The notes under the pieces were generated by a model. That model had not been told where the DNA came from, searched no databases, and saw only the letters and a program-made list of their open reading frames with translations. A stretch of 29,829 bases of DNA, from contig JBDUBI010000080.1 in the NCBI GenBank assembly GCA_040004225.1, positions 1-29,829 of the forward strand, in the 5' to 3' direction. Source of the DNA: JALYUA01 sp040004225 (GTDB taxonomy: Bacteria > Acidobacteriota > Thermoanaerobaculia > UBA5066 > Gp7-AA6). Shown here piece after piece: positions 16,824 to 23,601 of this stretch. The position numbers and the translations under genes are program-made. Position 1 is the stretch's first letter. Every line of letters starts with the position of its first letter.

Positions 16824-17455
16824 GCTTCTCTTTCGGCAGCCGCAGGCAGCTCGTCTGGCTGGCACTCGCCGCCGCCTTCCTCGTCGGCGTCGTGCGCTGG
16901 CGCTCCGCGCCGTCCGCCCCCGAGACGCCGACCCCGACGGCGCGCGCCACGGGAAAACCGGCGGTTGCGGCGTCCCCCGACGAAGACCGCCCGACGGGTC
17001 GCGCGCGATCCCGGGACACGAAAACGGCGACGGCGGACGACGTGCCGATCATCACGACGAAGGACCTGGACCCGCAGCGCGCGCGTCGCGATCCGCAGAG
17101 CTCGCGAAACCTGTTCGACCTCCGGGCGCCGACGCCGATCCCTCCCCCGACCCCGACGCCCGCGCCCCCGCCGCCCCCCGGGCCGGGAAGCGCAGCGTTC
17201 GTGGGACCTCTTCCCCCGCCTCCGCCGACGCCGACACCGGCGCCCCCGGAGATCTCGTTCAAGTTCATCGGAACATTCGGCCCGAAGGATCGACCCTTTG
17301 CCGTTCTCGTGTTGGGAGACCAGATCGTCAATGCCCGGGCAGGCGAAGTCGTTTTCGACCGTTTCATCGTGCGGCGCGTGGGTTACGAGTCGGTGGACGT
17401 CGGCTTCGTCGGCTTCGCGCCGCAGCAGACCCGCCGGATCGGAATCGCGCCATGA
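16820..17455 (+). CDS. PilP/GspC-like periplasmic linker protein
   Basis: The 211-residue protein has an N-terminal membrane anchor (LVWLALAAAFLVGVVRW) and a charged segment. A long proline-threonine linker (about residues 108-148, with two PTPTPAP runs) follows, and the C-terminus is a homology-region-like beta domain (SFKFIGTFGPKDRPFAVLVL through VGFVGFAPQQTRRI). This matches the PilP/GspC role of bridging the inner-membrane PilNO complex to the secretin N-domains. The proline-rich spacer would allow it to span the periplasm. It starts in a four-base overlap with the PilO-like gene. Confidence 0.82.
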   Translation: MSFSFGSRRQLVWLALAAAFLVGVVRWRSAPSAPETPTPTARATGKPAVAASPDEDRPTGRARSRDTKTATADDVPIITTKDLDPQRARRDPQSSRNLFDLRAPTPIPPPTPTPAPPPPPGPGSAAFVGPLPPPPPTPTPAPPEISFKFIGTFGPKDRPFAVLVLGDQIVNARAGEVVFDRFIVRRVGYESVDVGFVGFAPQQTRRIGIAP

Positions 17456-17492
17456 CCCGGACCGGCATCTGGAATTCTCGAAAGGTGGCCCG

Positions 17493-19868
17493 ATGAAGTT
17501 CGCACAGAGATTCGGAGTCCTCGTTCTGATCTGTTTCGCGACCGCGTGCGCCAGCTCGCGGGCGTTTCGCGAGGCGAAAGAAGAGGAGAACGCCTCGCAC
17601 TGGGACATCGCCGTCATGAAGTACGCCCAGGCGCTCGAGGCCGAGCCCACCAACAGCCGGTACAAGATTTCGCTCCTAAACGCGCGTCGAAAGGCGTCGC
17701 AGGCGCACTTCGAGCGCGGCAAGGTTTATCGCAGCTCCGGGCACGCGGATCTTGCCGTCGTGGAGCTGCAGCAGACGATCGCGCTCGACCCCACGAACCA
17801 CTACGCGGAGCTCGAGCTCGCCAAAGCGCGGGACGAGGCGATGCGCGAGGCCGCCGAGCGCGACGGCGAAACGCGCATGCAGGGCGCCAAGCGAAGGACC
17901 CGCGGGGCCCGCGCCCGGACGCCGCTGCTCGAGCCGACGAGCGAGCGGGCGATCAATTTGAACTTCCCCCAGCCCAAGTCGATCAAGCAGATCTACCAGT
18001 CCCTGGCGCTCGCCGCCGGGATCAACGTCATCTTCGATCCGCAGCTCAAGGACGAGAACGTCGCGATCGTGCTGACCAACATCAGTTTTCAGAACGCGCT
18101 CGAGACCCTCATGCGCCAGGAAAACCACTTCTACAAAGTCATAGACGAGAAGACGATGCTGATCGCCGCCGACACCCCGCAGAACCGGAAAACGTACGAG
18201 GACCTCGTCATCCGGACGTTCTTTCTCTCAAACGGCGACGTCACCGACGTTTCCAACGCGCTGCGTCAGCTTCTGCAGACGACCCGTATCTCCATCAACA
18301 AGGCGGAGAACTCGATCACGTTGCGCGACACCGCGGACAAGGTCGCGATCGCGGAGAAGATCATCGAGACGAACGACAAGCAGCTCGCGGAAGTCGTCAT
18401 CGACGTCGAGTTGCTTCAGATCAATACGACGAGGCTGACGGAGATCGGTCTTCTGCTCTCGGGTTACACGATCGGCGCGTCGGCGCCGTCGCCCGGGGGC
18501 ACGACCGACCTCGGCAGCACCCTCGCCGCCGGCTCGACCACCGCGGGCGCGTTCACGTGGGACCAGCTGAAGCAGCTCTCGATCCGTTCGTTCGGATTCA
18601 ACATTCCCTCGGCGACCTACAACTTCGTGAAGAACAACACCGACTCGGAGCTGCTCGCGAAGCCTCAGCTGCGGATCTCGGAGGGGCAGAAGGCCCAGCT
18701 CGTGATCGGCGACAAGGTCCCGATTCCGACGACCACGTTCAACACCGCCAACACGGTCGGCGGCAGCATCGTGCCCATCACCTCGTTTCAGTATCAGGAC
18801 GTCGGGATCAAGATCGAGGTCGAGCCCCGCGTCCACCACAACAAGGAAGTGACGTTGAAGCTGGTGCTCGAGGTCTCCCAGCTCGGGGACACGGTGACCT
18901 TCTCGGCGGGGCAATCCCAGCCGACCATCGGGACGCGCACGATCTCGTCGAACATCCGGCTTCGCGACGGCGAGACGAACTTCTTGGCGGGCCTCTTCCG
19001 GACCGACAAGACAGGCGGCAACACCACGGTGCCCTTTCTGGGAGACATCCCGATCCTGGGCCGCCTCTTTTCCAACAAGCGCCGCGAATCCAAGACCACG
19101 GACCTGGTGCTGACCCTGACCCCTCACATCATTCGGATCCCCGACGTGACGGAGGAGGATCTCGTCCCCGTCTATGTCGGCACGGACGCCAACATTTCCT
19201 TCCAGGGCTCCCCGCGGATCGAGTCGCCGAGCGGCGCCGGACCCTTTGACTTCCGGCGTGATCAGCCGCCGGCGCGATCCAACCCGGCGCCCGGCGCCCC
19301 GCCCGCCGTGCCGCCCCCCCAGAACCTTGCTCCGGCGACGCCGCCGAGCGATCCCTTCCGGCCCTCTCCACGGGATGCCGTCCCACCGCAGCCGCAGGAA
19401 CCGAAGCCACCCTTCGGCCATCAGTCGGCGGTGGTCTCGCCCTCGGGCGCGACGGCCGCCGGCCTCGAAGGCGCTTCCTCCGCCGTGACGACGTCTCCGA
19501 CGCAGAGCGGCCTCCTGTTCGACATCGTGCCCGCCTCGGCCGCGGTCGGGAAGGGCCAGCAGAGCTCGATTCTGCTCCGGGTCACAGGGCAGGATGCCTC
19601 CGTGAACGGCTCGGTCGTCGTCCGGTTCGACCCGGCGATGGTTTCCGTGATCGGAGTGCGGGCGATCCTCCCGGAGGGGGGCGTCGCGGACTCCCATATC
19701 GAGCCAGGCCGCGTCGTCCTGAACCTCCCGAATCCGATCGCCCTGTCGGGTACCCGGGCTCTCGCCGAGATCGTCGTCCAGGGCGTGAAGGCGGGGTCTT
19801 CGAAGCTGACCTTCGACCGGGGCACTTCGTCGGCGAGCTTTGCCGAAGCCACAGTGGAGGTGCGGTGA
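17493..19868 (+). CDS. gspD: Lipoprotein secretin (GspD/PilQ) with TPR-like N-terminus and C-terminal cohesin-like domain
   Basis: The 791-residue protein forms the outer-membrane channel of the machine. A lipoprotein signal ends in the lipobox ATAC (C19). Residues about 30-125 look like tetratricopeptide helices (WDIAVMKYAQALEAEPTN, HADLAVVELQQTIALDPTN). Residues about 151-235 are the STN/N0 domain, 236-300 an N1-type domain, and 300-550 the secretin barrel domain ending with VPFLGDIPILGRLF (513-526) and VLTLTPHII. A proline-rich linker (about 572-648) follows. The C-terminal 120 residues (672-791, starting LLFDIVPASAAVGKGQ, with VVVRFDPAMVSVIGV) match the cohesin beta-sandwich pattern. The ATG at 17493 was chosen for the signal peptide; the frame is open upstream within the PilP-like gene. 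Its stop overlaps the first pseudopilin gene. Confidence 0.93.
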   Translation: MKFAQRFGVLVLICFATACASSRAFREAKEEENASHWDIAVMKYAQALEAEPTNSRYKISLLNARRKASQAHFERGKVYRSSGHADLAVVELQQTIALDPTNHYAELELAKARDEAMREAAERDGETRMQGAKRRTRGARARTPLLEPTSERAINLNFPQPKSIKQIYQSLALAAGINVIFDPQLKDENVAIVLTNISFQNALETLMRQENHFYKVIDEKTMLIAADTPQNRKTYEDLVIRTFFLSNGDVTDVSNALRQLLQTTRISINKAENSITLRDTADKVAIAEKIIETNDKQLAEVVIDVELLQINTTRLTEIGLLLSGYTIGASAPSPGGTTDLGSTLAAGSTTAGAFTWDQLKQLSIRSFGFNIPSATYNFVKNNTDSELLAKPQLRISEGQKAQLVIGDKVPIPTTTFNTANTVGGSIVPITSFQYQDVGIKIEVEPRVHHNKEVTLKLVLEVSQLGDTVTFSAGQSQPTIGTRTISSNIRLRDGETNFLAGLFRTDKTGGNTTVPFLGDIPILGRLFSNKRRESKTTDLVLTLTPHIIRIPDVTEEDLVPVYVGTDANISFQGSPRIESPSGAGPFDFRRDQPPARSNPAPGAPPAVPPPQNLAPATPPSDPFRPSPRDAVPPQPQEPKPPFGHQSAVVSPSGATAAGLEGASSAVTTSPTQSGLLFDIVPASAAVGKGQQSSILLRVTGQDASVNGSVVVRFDPAMVSVIGVRAILPEGGVADSHIEPGRVVLNLPNPIALSGTRALAEIVVQGVKAGSSKLTFDRGTSSASFAEATVEVR

Positions 19869-20380
19869 GGCGGCTCCCGGAAACGCCGGACGGGAAAGGG
19901 CGCAGGGCGCCGGGCGGTGGACGGCGATGGAGCGAGGCCGGATTCACGGTGGTGGAGCTTGCCGTGGTGGCGGCGATGATCGCGATCCTGACGGGGATGG
20001 TGGTTCCGGTCGTGCGCTACACGGTCAAGCGCCAGGACGAGATCGAGCTGCGTTTTCAGCTGCGGCAGATGCGGGACGCCCTGGACAAGTACAAGCAGTC
20101 CTCCGACGCGGGCCTCATTCCCCCGCAGCTCGGGACGGAGGGGTACCCGCCGGATCTGGATGTTTTAGTGGACGGGGCGAAGCTCGTCGGTCAGATCGCC
20201 AAGAAGCAGAAGTTCCTGCGCCGCATCCCGGTCGACCCCATGACCAAGAAAGCGGAGTGGGGGCTGCGCTCGTATCAGGACGACCCCAAGACCACGTCCT
20301 GGGGCAGCCAGAACGTGTACGACGTGTATTCGCTCTCCAGCGGCCGGGCCATCGACAGCACGTACTACAAGGACTGGTGA
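19865..20380 (+). CDS. Type II secretion pseudopilin, GspG-like (first)
   Basis: This 171-residue prepilin has a 26-residue basic leader ending in the peptidase site EAG/FTVVELAVVAAM. It has G26, F27 and the conserved glutamate at mature position 5 (E31), followed by the hydrophobic helix. The body shows the GspG pattern: LRQMRDALDKYK, GYPPDLDVLVDG, FLRRIPVDPMT, and a C-terminus of type D-S-x-Y-Y-K-D-W, as in calcium-binding major pseudopilins. The start is a GTG that overlaps the secretin stop (GTGA). It needs a prepilin peptidase, and none is encoded in the window. Confidence 0.9.
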   Translation: MRRLPETPDGKGRRAPGGGRRWSEAGFTVVELAVVAAMIAILTGMVVPVVRYTVKRQDEIELRFQLRQMRDALDKYKQSSDAGLIPPQLGTEGYPPDLDVLVDGAKLVGQIAKKQKFLRRIPVDPMTKKAEWGLRSYQDDPKTTSWGSQNVYDVYSLSSGRAIDSTYYKDW

Positions 20381-20883
20381 TGAAAGACGTAAAACGTAAA
20401 ACGGAAAACGGAAAACGAGATGAACATTCCGGAGGCGGGAGAGCCCCGTTTCCCGTTTCCTGTTTCCCGTTTCCCGAATCTGGCTTCACCCTCCTCGAGC
20501 TCCTGGTCGTCATGACGATCATCGGGATTCTCGCGGCAATTGCCGTTCCGGCTCTGCGCGACTCGCCGCAGCGGGCCCGGGAGGCGACCTTGAAAGAGGA
20601 CCTCTTTACTCTCCGGAGCGTCATCGACCAGTACCACGGGGACAAGGGGAACTATCCGGCGGATCTCCAGACCCTCGTGACCGACGGCTACATCCGCAAG
20701 ATTCCGCTCGACCCGATGACGAAATCGGCGGAGACGTGGGTCATCGCTTTCGAGGAAGCGCCCTCCGAGCCTGCCGCGCCGGATGCGGCGGGCTCGCCCG
20801 GACCGACCACCCCCGGCGTGATCGACGTGCACAGCGGGTCTCCCGCGAAGGCCCTGGACGGGACTCCCTACAAGGAGTGGTGA
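20380..20883 (+). CDS. Type II secretion pseudopilin, GspG-like (second)
   Basis: The 167-residue prepilin has cleavage site PESG/FTLLELLVVMTIIGI (G35, F36, glutamate at mature position 5 = E40). The body has the GspG order: TLKEDLFTLRSVIDQYHGD, NYPADLQTLVTDGYI, KIPLDPMT, and the terminal DGTPYKEW. The 35-residue leader is odd. Its two halves (KDVKRKTENGKR and PFPVSCFPFPES) are translated from the heptamer arrays at 20387-20421 and 20446-20480. The leader is removed on maturation, so the insertions should be tolerated. It overlaps the upstream gene by one base (TGATG). Confidence 0.92.
   Translation: MKDVKRKTENGKRDEHSGGGRAPFPVSCFPFPESGFTLLELLVVMTIIGILAAIAVPALRDSPQRAREATLKEDLFTLRSVIDQYHGDKGNYPADLQTLVTDGYIRKIPLDPMTKSAETWVIAFEEAPSEPAAPDAAGSPGPTTPGVIDVHSGSPAKALDGTPYKEW
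20387..20421. repeat. Heptamer tandem repeat, array 3a (purine-rich, translated)
   Basis: The units are ACGTAAA, ACGTAAA, ACGGAAA, ACGGAAA and ACGAGAT with a strict 7-base period, starting seven bases after the ATG of the second pseudopilin. They encode KRKTENGKR in its leader. Confidence 0.75.
20446..20480. repeat. Heptamer tandem repeat, array 3b (pyrimidine-rich, translated)
   Basis: The units are CCGTTTC, CCGTTTC, CTGTTTC, CCGTTTC and CCGAATC with a strict 7-base period. The array is roughly the inverse complement of array 3a, 24 bases away, so the pair could form an imperfect hairpin in the mRNA. It encodes PFPVSCFPFPES up to the prepilin cleavage site. Confidence 0.75.
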
Positions 20884-20918
20884 GAGAGCGGGGCGAGCCG
20901 CGGAGCGAGGGGTCTCGC

Positions 20919-21623
20919 ATGGCCGGTTGCCTGGGACCGGTCTCGCCTCGGGGGTTCCGCATCCCCCCTTTCCGCCCTTTGCCGTTCGCCTTTCCCCCGG
21001 CGCGCCGGACCTCGTATCCTTCGGGTCAGAGCGGATTCACGATGGTCGCCGTCGTGATCGGGATCCTCATCCTGACGATCGTGATCGCCGCCGTTGGTCC
21101 GGCGCTGGGAACGATCGGCAAGCGGGAGCGGGAAAAGGAGCTGGTCTTCCGCGGAAAGCAGTACGCCCGGGCGATCGGGCTCTTCCAGCGGCGGTACGGC
21201 CGCTACCCGAACACCTTGAAGGAAATGCTCGAGAACAACCCGCGCACGATCCGGCAGCTCTGGAAGGACCCGATGTGCAATTGTTCTGACTGGTATCTGC
21301 TCATTTTGAACACGCCGGACGCGATCCCGCAGGGGGGAAACCCGCTCGGAGGTCCCGGCCCCGCCCCGACGTTGGGCGGGTCGCGTCCCGTGCCCACACC
21401 CACACCGGCGCCTTCCGCGTTTGGCACGACGCAGACGGCGGGCCCCATCGTGGGAGTGCGCTCGAAGGTCCACAAGGAGGCGCTCGGAGAGTGGCGAGGA
21501 AAGAAGTTCTATGACGAGTGGAAGTTCTTAGTCGGAGACGCCGACCGGGAGGGCGGGGCGTTTGATCCGAACAGCCTGCGCCGGCCTCCCGGACCTCCGC
21601 TCCCGGTGCCTTCGCCTCGGTAG
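20919..21623 (+). CDS. Minor pseudopilin-like protein lacking the position-5 glutamate
   Basis: The 234-residue prepilin-like protein has cleavage site QSG/FTMVAVVIGILILTI (G39, F40). Mature position 5 is alanine (A44), not glutamate. This is a property of the tip pseudopilin GspK in type II systems. The body (QYARAIGLFQRRYGRYPNTL, LWKDPMCNCSDWYLL) is GspG/H-like, with a Gly/Pro/Thr-rich insert (about residues 140-175) and a conserved SKVHKEALGEWRGKKFYDEW. The ATG at 20919 has GAGGGG six bases upstream. A GTG at 20880 in the same frame would overlap the previous stop as GTGA and cannot be excluded. The leader includes FRIPPFRPLPFAFPPARR, encoded by heptamer array 4. It is the last gene of the operon. 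Confidence 0.82.
   Translation: MAGCLGPVSPRGFRIPPFRPLPFAFPPARRTSYPSGQSGFTMVAVVIGILILTIVIAAVGPALGTIGKREREKELVFRGKQYARAIGLFQRRYGRYPNTLKEMLENNPRTIRQLWKDPMCNCSDWYLLILNTPDAIPQGGNPLGGPGPAPTLGGSRPVPTPTPAPSAFGTTQTAGPIVGVRSKVHKEALGEWRGKKFYDEWKFLVGDADREGGAFDPNSLRRPPGPPLPVPSPR
20964..21000. repeat. Degenerate heptamer repeat, array 4 (translated)
   Basis: Pyrimidine-rich units TTTCCGC, CCTTTGC, CGTTCGC and CTTTCCC follow a 7-base spacing with more divergence than the other arrays. They encode the PFRPLPFAFPP part of the third pseudopilin's leader. Confidence 0.5.
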
Positions 21624-21688
21624 TAAGTGCTGAAAATAAAAGACTTAATTTCGAAATGACAGCCGGTTAGCCCGGGGGGGCGGCGCGA

Positions 21689-21694
21689 TAGAAT
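21689..21694 (+). promoter_or_regulatory. Possible -10 element of the M16 peptidase gene
   Basis: TAGAAT lies 25 bases before the ATG at 21720. The usual -35 position (GTTAGC) matches poorly. An unusually AT-rich stretch (about 21626-21656) lies upstream and could act as an UP-like element. It is the first obvious promoter after the secretion operon. Confidence 0.4.
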
Positions 21695-21719
21695 CACGCC
21701 GCCTGCCGGGAGCCTTTTT

Positions 21720-22997
21720 ATGGTGCAGAAATTCACGCTCGAGAACGGTGCCACGGTCCTCGTCGACGAGATGCAGGACGTGCGTTCCCTCGCCCTCGGG
21801 ATCTTCGTCGAAGCCGGCTCGGGCCAGGAGACCCCCGCCCGCCAGGGCGTCTCGCATTTCCTGGAACACGTCCTCTTCAAGCGGACCGACCGCAGGTCGA
21901 GCGTCCAGATCGCCCGGGCGATCGATCGCCTGGGCGGGGACGTCGACGCCTTCACGACCAAGGAGTACACGGGCTTCTACGCGCACACCCTGGATTCCCG
22001 GTTCGCCGAGGCGCTCGACCTGCTCGGGGACATCGTTCTCTCGCCGGCCTTCGAGGCCATCGACATCGAGATGGAGCGAGGCGTGATCTTAGAAGAGATC
22101 GGCGAAGCCAACGACGATCCGGACGACCTCGTCCACGAGATGTTCGTCCGTTCCTTCTGGCGGACCCACCCGCTCGGCGCTCCCATCCTGGGCACGGCCG
22201 AGACCGTCAGGAACATCGGCCTCGCGGACCTCTACCGGTATTACCGGTCTCACTACACCCCGGACAACATGATCGTCTCGGTGGCGGGGCACGTGCGAGC
22301 GGCGGAGTGCGTCGAAGCGATCGAGAAACTGTTCCGCCGTCAGCCGACGAGGGCCTCGTCGCCTCGCCGGTCGCGGGTGGCCGGGCGGCCGCGGGGACAT
22401 CAGCACCTGGAGTTGAAGTCGAGACGCGGTCTCGAGCAGGCCCACGTGTGCCTCGGCGTCGAGGGCCCCGGCCAGGCCTCCGCCCGCAGGTTCGCTGCGA
22501 GCCTCCTCGACATCGTGCTCGGCGGCGGGATGTCGTCACGACTCTTCCAGGAAGTCCGCGAAAAGCGCGGACTGGCGTATTCCGTGGCGTCTTCCCTCAA
22601 TTCTTACCGCCTCGGAGGCTACGAGACGATTTATTCGGCTTGCGCTCCCAAGAACCTCGCGCGCGTGCTCGAGGTGACTCTGAAGGAGCTCAAGAAGCTG
22701 AAGCGCGACGGGGTGCGCCCGCGAGAGCTCGCCTGGGCGAAAGAAAACCTCAAAGGCAACATGATCGTCGCCCTGGAATCGACAGTCTCCCGCATGTCGT
22801 CCCACGCTCGCGAGCAGTTCTACTTCGACCGCATCATGCCGACGGAGGAGTGGATCTCGCGCGTCGAATGCGTCTCCGCCGACGACGTGGGCGAGGAAGC
22901 CCAGCGCCTTTTCGACGGACGCGTTCTCTCCCTCGCGGTGGTGGGCAACGTGGGAAAGCTCCCGGTGTCGGTGCCGGATCTGGCGGGAGCGCTTTAG
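21720..22997 (+). CDS. M16 family zinc metallopeptidase
   Basis: The 425-residue protein is a single-chain M16B (processing-peptidase type) peptidase. The inverted zinc motif HFLEH (residues 46-50) and the downstream glutamate ligand in GVILEEIGEANDDP (E125/E126) are both present, so the active site looks complete. The C-terminal half has the M16 arginine-tyrosine segment (SSRLFQEVREKRGLAYSV). There is no signal peptide, so it is probably cytoplasmic, like the YmxG/PH2966-type members often found near dut. The ATG at 21720 follows a GGGAG eight bases upstream. It begins a new transcription unit after the pseudopilins. Confidence 0.92.
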   Translation: MVQKFTLENGATVLVDEMQDVRSLALGIFVEAGSGQETPARQGVSHFLEHVLFKRTDRRSSVQIARAIDRLGGDVDAFTTKEYTGFYAHTLDSRFAEALDLLGDIVLSPAFEAIDIEMERGVILEEIGEANDDPDDLVHEMFVRSFWRTHPLGAPILGTAETVRNIGLADLYRYYRSHYTPDNMIVSVAGHVRAAECVEAIEKLFRRQPTRASSPRRSRVAGRPRGHQHLELKSRRGLEQAHVCLGVEGPGQASARRFAASLLDIVLGGGMSSRLFQEVREKRGLAYSVASSLNSYRLGGYETIYSACAPKNLARVLEVTLKELKKLKRDGVRPRELAWAKENLKGNMIVALESTVSRMSSHAREQFYFDRIMPTEEWISRVECVSADDVGEEAQRLFDGRVLSLAVVGNVGKLPVSVPDLAGAL

Positions 22998-23044
22998 CCG
23001 GGGTGGCGGTTGACCCCGGGCGGCGGCTCGCCCGGAAAGCTAAG

Positions 23045-23079
23045 CGCGAACCGCGAAAGGCGAACGGCGAAAGCCGGCG
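23045..23079. repeat. Heptamer tandem repeat, array 5a
   Basis: The units are CGCGAAC, CGCGAAA, GGCGAAC, GGCGAAA and GCCGGCG in strict 7-base register, in the gap between the M16 peptidase and dut genes. Confidence 0.7.
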
Positions 23080-23095
23080 GACTGCCTTCGTTGAA

Positions 23096-23123
23096 CCGAT
23101 ACCCGATACCCGATACCCGATTC
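23096..23123. repeat. Heptamer tandem repeat, array 5b
   Basis: Three perfect copies of CCGATAC and one CCGATTC lie 22 bases before the dut start codon. This is the least degenerate array in the window. Confidence 0.8.
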
Positions 23124-23144
23124 TGCATTACCCTCGTCGCTTCC

Positions 23145-23594
23145 ATGACCTCCCTCCTGGTCCCGATCACCGTCCTCCCCCACGGCGAGGGCCTGGCGCT
23201 GCCCGCCTACGCGACGCCGGGCTCCGCCGGGTGCGACCTGCGCGCCGCGATCCCCTCCGCGCGGACGCTCGCGCCCGGTGAGCGCTGCGCCGTGGAAACG
23301 GGAATCGCGGTGGCGATTCCGGAAGGCTTCGAGGGGCAGGTCCGCATGCGCAGTGGCCTGGCTTTGAAGCACGGTCTGGCCGCGTTGAACGCGCCGGGAA
23401 CGATCGACAGCGACTATCGGGGGGAGATCCAGGTCATCCTCGCCAATCTGGGCTCGGATTCCGTGACGATCGAGCGTGGCGACCGGATCGCGCAACTGGT
23501 GTTTTCGCCCGTCGCGCAGGCGCGCTTCGAGCGGGCCGGAGAGCTGCCGGCGACCGTCCGCGCCACCGGCGGGTTCGGGTCGACCGGCTCGTAA
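23145..23594 (+). CDS. dut: dUTP diphosphatase
   Basis: The 149-residue trimeric dUTPase hydrolyses dUTP to dUMP and pyrophosphate, keeping uracil out of DNA. The five family motifs are in order: ATPGSAGCDLRA, RSGLALKHG, NAPGTIDSDYRGEI (catalytic aspartate region), RGDRIAQLV and the flexible C-terminal RATGGFGSTGS. The ATG at 23145 gives the normal family length. The frame is open upstream to a possible start near 23010, but that extension is encoded by the heptamer arrays 5a and 5b and would not belong to the fold. Confidence 0.95.
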   Translation: MTSLLVPITVLPHGEGLALPAYATPGSAGCDLRAAIPSARTLAPGERCAVETGIAVAIPEGFEGQVRMRSGLALKHGLAALNAPGTIDSDYRGEIQVILANLGSDSVTIERGDRIAQLVFSPVAQARFERAGELPATVRATGGFGSTGS

Positions 23595-23601
23595 CCCGCG
23601 G

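Noticed and set aside
20387..20480. CRISPR-like array
   Set aside because: Units are 7 bases with no spacers and lie inside a coding gene. No cas genes are present.
23010..23144. Earlier start for dut
   Set aside because: The extra residues are encoded by heptamer arrays and precede the conserved dUTPase fold. The ATG at 23145 gives the family length.
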